DNA of 64,000 nucleotides from Tricholoma matsutake (Eukaryota; Basidiomycota; Agaricomycetes; Agaricales; Tricholomataceae): assembly GCA_026075535.2 (NCBI GenBank), contig AP026539.1:4154001-4218000 (forward strand), written 5' to 3'. Made by a program: the position numbers and the translations under genes. Each line of letters begins with the position of its first letter. Positions within the stretch are counted from its first letter, which is position 1. Under the pieces are notes generated by a model. The model searched no databases and had not been told where the DNA came from. It saw only the letters and a list, made by a program, of their open reading frames with translations. Positions 56,262-64,000 of the stretch are shown in pieces.

Positions 56262-57470
56262 AATATTTCCCTGACATTTCTTTTACATACATATTAAGAA
56301 TATCCAAAGGATATACACATCAGAAGTCTTAAAACAAGTTTCTAAGGCTGTGTTTCTGTGGGAAACACAGGTCAGCCCCAGTAGTGACTGCCACCATCGT
56401 TTGTGCCACCGCCACCAGGTCTGTCAACTTATGGAACATGTTTGTGCTTCACTCACTCAAATGAGCACAACTTAACCAGCTATGCTTGCATTACAAGGTA
56501 AAAGCTAATAGAACTATGAAGCCCTCATTGGATGACTCCAGGGTCGACATCTCACTCTGGTATCACTCTGTAAGCTTTCATTTCTTGCATATTGGTGTTG
56601 TCGCATGTACATGGACTATGAGTACTCAGACACATTGAATCTATATAGCAACTTGACTCCATTATTGTCCTAAAACAAAGAGACCTAAGGAGATCTGCCA
56701 GATATGTAGTCTACCAATTTTGGGTGGAAAGCAAACAAGTTGAAACAAACTTCCTTTGGGAATCACATGAGTGGGGCAGAAAGCTGGACTACTCTACCTC
56801 TGCTGCTTACTCAAGGTGAGGTGCAGCAGAAAACCAAGGTCTGCCAAGGCGGACCCCAAAATGAAATAGGCGAGGGAGCAGACATGCTACAGTACAATAA
56901 TTACATAGATCTAATTTCCAAGCATACAGAGACCATTTGACTACAATAGTAGCAGTCAAAATTTGTGATTATTACACAATTAATAGTGCGATTATTGTAT
57001 GATTACACTATGGGGCCTGAGGGACAGGAAAACTATCCCACATTTCATACCTTTAGATAGTGTAAAATGATATATTTATGGTATAGTTTTCATGTATTGA
57101 TAAACCCCAAAATGGAATAAGTTTCATCAGGAGTTGGCATGAAAATCTACCACTAAGAGGAGTGAAAAAGAATGCCTTTTCCTACCTGTAAGGGATGAGT
57201 TGATGGGATGAAAACCTCCCACATTTTGTCCCCAGTTCATCCCACACCAAATTCATCCCATGGGATGGTTTTCATCTTTATATGGGCATAAATAACACCC
57301 CTCTACCTGGGTTGAATTTCATCAACTTTCCAGGGGTTTAAGAGGAATGAAAGAACCTGCCAATAATGTTTTTTCATCCCATTGATAGAATAGTTTCATC
57401 ATGTATCAGAGTAAATTTCAAGCCACTAAGATACAAAATCTATTTGAAAGAAGCAAAAAAATCCCCCAGA
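56262..57470. other. Non-genic stretch with short hairpins
   Basis: No gene. TGTGTTTC and GAAACACA form a perfect 8-bp stem at 56349-56369. 57211-57275 holds inverted GATGAAAACC and GGTTTTCATC. Repeated TTCATC and GGGATGA words suggest a small fold-back element, limits unknown. Confidence 0.4.
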
Positions 57471-57474
57471 CCCC

Positions 57475-58670
57475 TGATGCCTCATTGTCGGCCTGTTGTC
57501 CCATCATGTCCCTGTCATCGTCGTCCCTGTCCCTGTCCCCCTCACCATGTTGTCTCCGCCTCCTATGCACCAGCCTTACTCCCTATGAGCAGTTGCTCAT
57601 AGCGGAGGGGTCTGGTGCTGTGGCCTGGTTGTCTCGGTGGTGGTGCTGGGTGCCGGGTTGCACTCATCATCACCCTCGTCCCCATTGTCAGAGGATGCAC
57701 CCATGATGCACCCTACAAGCAGTTGCTCGTGGATGTGTGGTGGGTGCTGGTTTGTCGTGCCCTGGGGAAGGTGGTTGGGGGTCGTCAGTGTGAGGCGGCA
57801 GGTAAAAGAGGGGTGAGGTGCGTACCTGCCCTATACGGGCCTCTGAGCACCATCCCCTCCCATTGCCATCTGTTCCCCACTCCACCCCTCTCGTTTCTTC
57901 CTTCGTTCATTACCCAGGGCATGGGGTGCCCGTTTTTGGGGTGATTCCTCAAGTTTTTTCCCTAAAAAATCAATTAATCTAATGGTTAGTATGATTGAAT
58001 AAGAAAGAAAAAAAAGAAAAAAACTTACATGCCCCAAACGATGATACATGTCACATATCATTGGTTGGGGTCAGGGTGCCCATTTTCAGTGTAGCTGGTC
58101 GAGCTTTTCCCTAGAAAATGAAGTAGAATTGTTTATTAGTACAATTGAATAAGAAAAAAAGAAAAGAAAAAAACTTTCGGTCATCATGGGGCTCGTTTGC
58201 AGGTGTCATTGTTGTACCCCCTTGTTGTCGTGTCATCCCCCTCATTGTTCCATCACCGTAGATGCCCACAATCCACCCTACAAGCAGGTGCTTGTAGGCG
58301 TGGGGTGGGTGTCATCCCCCTCCATTGTCATGTCGTCCCCCCCACCCTACGTCCCATTGTTGTCCTGCTGGTGCTGGTGCTGGCAGTGGTCGTCCCCTCC
58401 CCACCCTGTCATTGTAGACAGGCTGCACCTGCGATCCCACCCTACGAGCAGTTGCTCGTAGGCATGGGGGCAGGTGCCATGTTGTCTGCAGCAGCGTGTT
58501 GTGGGGCGTGGATGGTGTTGGTGGTGAGCACCCGTGATCCACCCCATGAGCAATCGCTCATGGGCATGGGGTGGATGTTTCTCGGATGTCATTGTCGAGC
58601 TCTGGGGAAGGAGGTGGGGGGTGTCATCAGCATGACGTGGCAGGTAAATGAGGGGGTGGTGTACTTACCT
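57475..58670. repeat. GC-rich array with five palindromes and exon/intron-like duplications
   Basis: Palindromes at 57583-57602, 57712-57732, 58277-58298, 58441-58462 and 58543-58564; four are perfect. Each has CCAYCC-like sequence before it and GGCRTGGGG-like sequence after it. Between 57905 and 58180 two related units of about 110-140 bases follow each other; on the minus strand both show GT + polypyrimidine, an ACTAAC or ACTAAT branch-like site, TTTTAG or TTCTAG, then GGAAAA. A spliced minus-strand low-complexity transcript is therefore possible, but the frames carry stops. Confidence 0.6.
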
Positions 58671-58675
58671 GGCGG

Positions 58676-59076
58676 TGTTAGGAAACCACCCCATTACCTA
58701 ATAAAATTTCATTTCATTTTATTATGTTGAATTACGCTACATGACGCCAAATGACACTACACTTTGATATCATGAGAATTTTATTTTGCACACATCAATA
58801 TGTACGTGCATGTACAAATGCGTCAGTAACAACAATGTACAATATATGTAACATAGTATATAAACCCTAAATACATGCCTAGGGGACCCCAGTTGTGTTC
58901 TCTTAGGTATTCCACCTACGTTTTCGGTGTGAAAGGCCTATCTCAACAAACTCACCTATTAATAACCCCTCGCATCAAAACCATCAGTTCCCCCATCACG
59001 AGCGTGGATCCTGCCCCCTTCTTGTAGAGAGAACCTGCACAGTCTTAGCTAGCAGATAGTGGGTGTTGCCCTAACA
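58676..59076 (+). repeat. Solo LTR (family A), copy 2
   Basis: 401 bp, TGTTAGG..CCTAACA, opposite in orientation to the copy at 41481-41900 and very similar along its length. Flanks GGCGG and GAAGA do not match, so its duplication is lost or a rearrangement occurred. It is not the LTR of the gypsy element that follows: no primer site lies next to it. Confidence 0.85.
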
Positions 59077-59563
59077 GAAGAACACAACTTCCCATATCAG
59101 TGCACCTTCTCTTACTTGTGCATACGTCATTGTTTCACCATGCCACATCCGATTACTCACCCTTTTGGCATGAGCCGGAAGTACTTGTATATACGTAATC
59201 TACCTTTTCTTTCGTAAGCCAATGCCAGGCCTTGCCTTACATTGCGACTGCCAGTGATCGAGAGGCAGCACTCGTCATTAGGACAGCTGCAACCAGACAA
59301 CCGATCAGATCTGGTTTAGTTACGATTTACATTACTCTATTCAGACGACTATTTTAGTTACAAGCTGAATTCAGTGATATCTTCGAGATCAGGCACTGTT
59401 GGAAGGGTTATTGATCCGAAGTGTCAAAATAGGCGCCCAACGAACGACGAACCATTGATGAACCTCGACGAACCTTATCACGTGACCCATAAACATTTGG
59501 AGAGGTCTTGAAGAAAAAATTTTGAATTTGTCAAAGAAGTGATTCATCACAGATTCTACAATT
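59077..59563 (+). other. Probable LTR tail, primer site and leader of the gypsy element
   Basis: GTGTCA at 59421-59426 could be the LTR end. AGGCGCCCAACG at 59431-59442 resembles the widespread GGCGCCCAAC-type primer sites, with the first TGG altered. The LTR start is not seen and may be lost to the solo LTR event upstream. The Gag ATG is at 59564. Confidence 0.35.
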
Positions 59564-60661
59564 ATGTCCGAACCTTCAACTTCTAATCCCAGTCCTAATC
59601 CTGTTCCCATACCAGCACTAGAGGCAAAAATTGATGCACTCACAGCACAAATGTCGCAATTAGTGTCAGTATTGGCAGCATCACAGCCCAGACAAGCGGA
59701 AGTACAGCCAGAGACAATAGGAGAAAGAGATGATGAGATGGAGGAGATGGTGGAGTGGATATCACAGGAGGATGAGATGGTGGAGAAATCCAGAAATTGA
59801 AAAGTGCACTTACCTAAGTACACGCCCCCACAAATCTTTGACGGTACCATGGAGAATACAAAATCCTTCATCAGCTCTATAGTATTGTACATCCATGGGA
59901 GGAAGCCAGAATTTCGTACAGCCGAGTCTAGGATTATGTTTGCTCTCTCATACATTCAGGGGGGGAAAGCACAGTTCTGGAGAAATGAGGCTATTAATCA
60001 AATTGCCGCAGAAAATAAACCTTTTGCAACCTTCAAGGAATTTCTGGAGAGATTGGAGGCACAGTTTGGAGACCCTAATCCAAAGGCGACAGCCAATGCT
60101 AAATTAAAAACCATGCACCAAGGTTCTTTAATGGTGGATGAATTTATTTTGCAGTTCAAAGCAGAAGCTTTGCAAACGGACATGGGAGAAGCCGCATTGG
60201 TAGAGTTTTTGAAAGCAGGATTAAATCCCTCTTTATTCAAGTCTATCTACCAACTACCTTCTATGCCAGAGAAGTTGGACGAGTGGTATAATTGGGCAAT
60301 GCGCCTTGACCAGCAATATTGGCAGGAACAGGCGGAGTCAAAGTTGATGTATGGAAGTAGTAAATTTGGAAAGTCATCTGGAGGAAAGTCCAAGAAAGGA
60401 AAGGCACCTCAGGTGCAAGCTCCAAGGGCACAGCCACCAGCCATGGCAGTGACACCTATAGTTATGGAGTCAGCAGCACCAGCAGAGGCAATGGAGGTTG
60501 ATCAAGCAGGGAGATGAGCCCCACTTAAATGTTTTAACTGTGGGCAGTTAGGACACATTTCTAGGAATTGTAGGCAGAAAAGAAAGATAAGGGAAGCTAC
60601 AATCGAGGAAGTGAAGCCAGAGGAAGGCAAGCAGAAGAATTTTGCGGAAGAGTCCCAGTGA
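59564..60661 (+). pseudogene. Ty3/gypsy Gag, two in-frame TGA stops
   Basis: Starts MSEPSTSNPSPNPVPIPALE, a coiled region, TGA at 59798-59800, then the capsid part KYTPPQIFDGTMENTKSF, MFALSYIQGGKAQFWRN, TFKEFLERLEAQFGD and LVEFLKAGLNPSLFKSIY, a basic linker, TGA at 60515-60517, and the zinc knuckle CFNCGQLGHISRNC (CX2CX4HX4C). Both stops sit where a CGA arginine would restore the frame. The frame ends with TGA at 60659-60661; Pol overlaps in the frame one base back. Confidence 0.9.
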
Positions 60662-63600
60662 AGGTTTCCCCATTGGTGACCCAGAATCGTTACAATGTAT
60701 TAGTATCCAAGGAAACCCAGAGTAAATCAGAAAAGGAAATCAAGGAGGAGTATAACCGTTTTGAATCACGTGATGAAAAGGAGTACAACTGTTGTCAATC
60801 ACGTGACAATTTTCATGCATCATTTCCGAAAACCCCTAAATTCTTTATTCGCTCTGCACGAATAGAACCCGAAATTACCTTGACTGTGGGACTGAAGACA
60901 GTGGACACGCATGCAGCTATTGATGTGGAAGCGTTGCTTGATAGTGGTGCTACAGTATTATTTATTAATCGATCCTTAATTACCAGAAATGGTATTAACA
61001 CATGCAAGCTGGTGCAACCTATAATGGTGTACAATATTGATGGAACAGTCAATCATGGAGGAACTATCAAGGAGGAGGTGACTATGGTACTAAAGTATCA
61101 GGAGCATCAGGAGCGAGCCGTATTTGAAGTGTGCGATCTTGGGAAAACCAATCTAATAATAGGATGTCCATGGTTATGGAAGCATACTCCCGAAATTGAT
61201 TGGAAAACTGGGAAAGTACAAATGACTCGTTGTCCTAAGGAATGTAATGTGTATGGGAGGAAGATGAAGAAGGAAAAAAGGAAAAAGAAAGAGAAAGAAC
61301 ATCCGAGAAAGTATTCTGTTATGATGGAGGAAGTGGAGGATGAGGAAATGCCAAATGGGGAAGTTCCAATCATGATCAAGAAAGAAGAGCAGAAGCAAAC
61401 CTTTAGAACAATTTGTGGAGGACAGTCATGGGACAAGAATATCGTGAAGGTGGAGAAGCCAGTGGAGGAGTGGGTGCCAAAAGTGTATCACGAACATCTG
61501 TCAGTGTTCCAGAAGAAGGAGTCTGAGCGAATGCCGGTGTGGAAGCTATGGGATCATGCGATTGAGATGAAGCCAGGGTTTGTGCTGAAGAAGTCAAAGG
61601 TATATCCATTATCTCCAATGGAACAAGAAGAAGTGGATGCATTCCTGAAGGAGCAATTGCGCAAAGGATACATATGACCTTTGAAATCACCGCAGACGTC
61701 ACCAATATTCTTCGTGCCAAAGAAAGACCAAAGGAAGAGGATGTGTACAGATTATAGGTATTTGAATGAGTGGACAGTGAAGAATGCATACCCCCTGCCG
61801 TTGATCTCAGAAATAATTGACAAGGTGGGAAAAGCCAAGGTCTTTACAAAATTGGATTTATGATGGGGATACAACAATGTACAAATAAAGAAAGGAGATG
61901 AGTGGAAGGCAGCATTTGCCATGCGTCGAGGATCCTTCGAGCCGCTTGTCATGTTTTTTGGGATGACTAATAGTCCCCCGACCTTTCAAAATATGATGAA
62001 CAACATTTTCAAGGACGTAATAGACAAAGGCATGGTAATAATATTTATTGACAACATTCTGATATTCATGGAGGATGAAGAAAATCATGAGGTGATAGTG
62101 CAGGAGGTGTTATGGAGGTTGGCGGAGAATGATCTATTTTTGAAACCAGAGAAGTGTGTGTTTGGGGCAAGCAAGATTGAGTTCCTAGGATTATTGATCG
62201 GCCCTGACGGGATCAAAATGGATCCAATCAAGGTACAGGCGATCACAGATTGGACTGCGCCCCCCTGTGTCAAGGAGGTTCAAGCCTTCTTGGGACTCGC
62301 AAATTATTATCGTCGCTTTGTGCACAATTTTTCTAAAATTGCCGCACCCTTACATAACCTTACGCGAAAGGGAGTAGTATGGAGGTGGGGAGAGCAGCAG
62401 CAGACAGTGTTTGAGGAGTTGAAGAGGAAATTTGTGGAGGGACCAATATTAGCCTCAGTAGATTTCACATGTGGAATCCGATGCATCCAATTTTGCTACT
62501 GGAGCGGTATTATCAATGCTGTGTGAAGATGACAAATGGCATCCTTGTGCATACTTGTCAAAAGGGTTGAATGATGTGGAGAGGAATTATGATGTGCATG
62601 ACAAAGAGATGTTGGGGATAATACGAGCATTGGAAACATGGAGGCATTATTTGGAGGGATGTACACATCAGATTGAGATCTGGATGGATCATCAAAATCT
62701 GCAATACTTCATGTCCGCTAAAAAGCTTAATCGCCAGCAAGCACGTTGGGCACTATTCCTATCGCATTTCAACTTTCACTTGGTCCACAAAGCAGGAAGC
62801 TTAATGAGGAAAGCAGATGCATTATCCAGATGTATTGATCATAAAAGGGGGGTGGAGGAGGACAATAAAAATGTTACCTTACTCAAACCCGAATACTTTC
62901 GCATTTGCGCTATGCGTCAAGGGCATCTATTAATAGATAGCTCAGAAATGGAAATGTTGTCTAAAATTAGACAATGTTTGGAAATGGACGATGAAGTAGT
63001 GGAAGCTGTGAAAGCTCTGAAGGAAGAGAAGAAAGGTAATATCAAAGGAGATGAATGGGCTGAGGAACAAGGGTTGGTGTTGTTTCGAGGAAAGGTGTAT
63101 GTACCGAAGGATCAGGATTTGCGAAGGGAGATCATCCAGTTACATCACAATACGCCGATTGCCGGACACCCAGGAAGATGGAAGACATTGGAATTAGTAA
63201 TGAGAAATTATTGGTGGCCCAGAATTTTGAAGTATGTGTTGGGGTATGTGGATGGATGTGATACATGCATGAGGGGGAAGAAATTTCCAGAGAAACCTGC
63301 AGGAAAATTAATGCCAAACCCTATACCTAACGCGCCGTGGTGAGATATATCTGTGGATTTTATTACCAGATTACCTGAGGCTCAAGGGTACGATGCAATA
63401 TTCGTAGTATGTGACCGCTTTACAAAGGAGGTCCATATTATTCCTACTACTACAGAAACCTCATCATTGGGCTTGGCGCACCTCTATCTGAATCAGGTAT
63501 GGCGGTTACATGGGTTACCCAATACTGTTATCTCCGATCGTGGACCACAATTTGCTTCCGCATTTATGTGAGAACTAAACAACATATTGGGAATTCAAAC

Positions 63601-63999
63601 TAAATTATCTACAGCATATCACCCGCAGACTGATGGGCAGACAGAGAGAATGAACCAGGAGTTGGAGCAGTACCTATGTATGTTTGTCAACTACCGACAA
63701 ACCGACTGGCCTGAATGGTTGGCAATTGCTGAATTTTCCCACAATAACAAATTCCATTCGGCTACTCGTATGTCACCCTTTTTCACGAATTATGGATATC
63801 ATCCTCGCATGGGAGTAGAACCCAGAAGGGAAGTCAAAGTACAGTCAGTAGAAGACTTTGTATCTAAGATGCAAAAGGTACAAGAGGAAGCAGAGGCGGC
63901 ATTGAAGAAAGCACATGATGACATGATGCAACATGCGGATCGTACTCGAGCATGCGCTCCAGAGTACAAAGTTGGTGACTTGGTATGGCTAAGTACCAA
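60658..63999 (+). pseudogene. Ty3/gypsy Pol: PR, RT, RNase H, IN; runs off the window
   Basis: Protease LLDSGATVLFINRS near 60940; RT from 61675 with [24 protein letters not shown]-stop-WGYNN, FGMTNSPPTFQNMMNNIF and the catalytic FIDN (FIDD in the family, a CG to CA change) near 62045; RNase H with SDASNFATGAVLS, DKEMLGI and KADALSR; integrase with HHNT..GHPG and CDTCMRGK zinc ligands, catalytic Asp in VDFITRLPE, Asp in ISDRGPQFAS and Glu in QTDGQTERMNQE. TGA stops at 61675, 61861, 63341 and 63569, three of them at invariant Arg (YI-R-P, LDL-R-WGY, FM-R-EL). One frameshift near 62480 between RT and RNase H. Domains are otherwise complete, so the element is dead by point changes. Confidence 0.93.
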
Positions 64000-64000
64000 G

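Noticed and set aside
57475..58670. CRISPR-like array because of repeated palindromes.
   Set aside because: Eukaryotic context, irregular spacing, variable repeats and no cas genes.
58676..59076. 5' LTR of the downstream gypsy element.
   Set aside because: No primer site follows it and the same LTR stands alone inside the copia element; the gypsy leader has its own primer-like site at about 59431.

Overview
This window looks like nuclear DNA of a filamentous basidiomycete, most likely an Agaricomycete. The host genes carry many 45-75 base GT..AG introns. Two of the protein types, the DUF6535 membrane protein and the transposon-borne ZNFX1/NFX1-type helicase, are families I know mainly from that class. 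A transposon-dense landscape surrounds a short gene island. Species cannot be read from the sequence.

Layout. 1-19.4 kb is old transposon ground, poor in CG dinucleotides: the 3' end of a Ty1/copia element with its LTR, a copia Gag remnant, a solo LTR, decayed multi-exon genes of unknown function, a PIF1-type helicase remnant split by a TTAA-flanked element, a DDE transposase remnant, two non-autonomous hAT-type elements with 8-bp target duplications, and GC-rich low-complexity blocks carrying a recurrent short palindrome. 20.6-21.3 kb is a third hAT-type element. 22.1-37.2 kb is the host gene island, CG-rich, with five intact multi-exon genes: an MFS sugar-type transporter (+), a TatD-type metal-dependent nuclease (-), a cytochrome P450 (+), an HMG-box protein (-) and a DUF6535 membrane protein (-). 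They do not form an obvious pathway; the P450 and the transporter are both of types that handle small molecules, but they are separated by TatD and show no shared control.

38.5-50.7 kb is a transposon nest: a PIF/Harbinger DNA transposon (39745-50655, matching terminal repeats, DDE nuclease and Myb/SANT-like gene) is interrupted by a copia retrotransposon (40570-47340, 262-bp LTRs with one difference, TCTCC duplication), whose reverse-transcriptase region is replaced by a Ty3/gypsy LTR-gag fragment and further interrupted by a solo LTR. 50.7-58.7 kb holds another solo LTR, a ZNFX1-type helicase pseudogene, a CG-rich young-looking insertion with a small coiled-coil ORF, and a second block of the palindrome array. 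58.7-64 kb is a solo LTR followed by a long Ty3/gypsy gag-pol that runs off the window end.

A theme links the decayed parts: premature stops in transposon ORFs are almost all TGA, mostly where the family has arginine, and paired repeat copies differ at CG sites as CG to TG or CA. This fits cytosine methylation and deamination of repeats, while the gene island is spared. The most unusual signal is the family of short palindromes with co-varying arms at 10.6-11.2, 16.8-18.6 and 57.6-58.6 kb.
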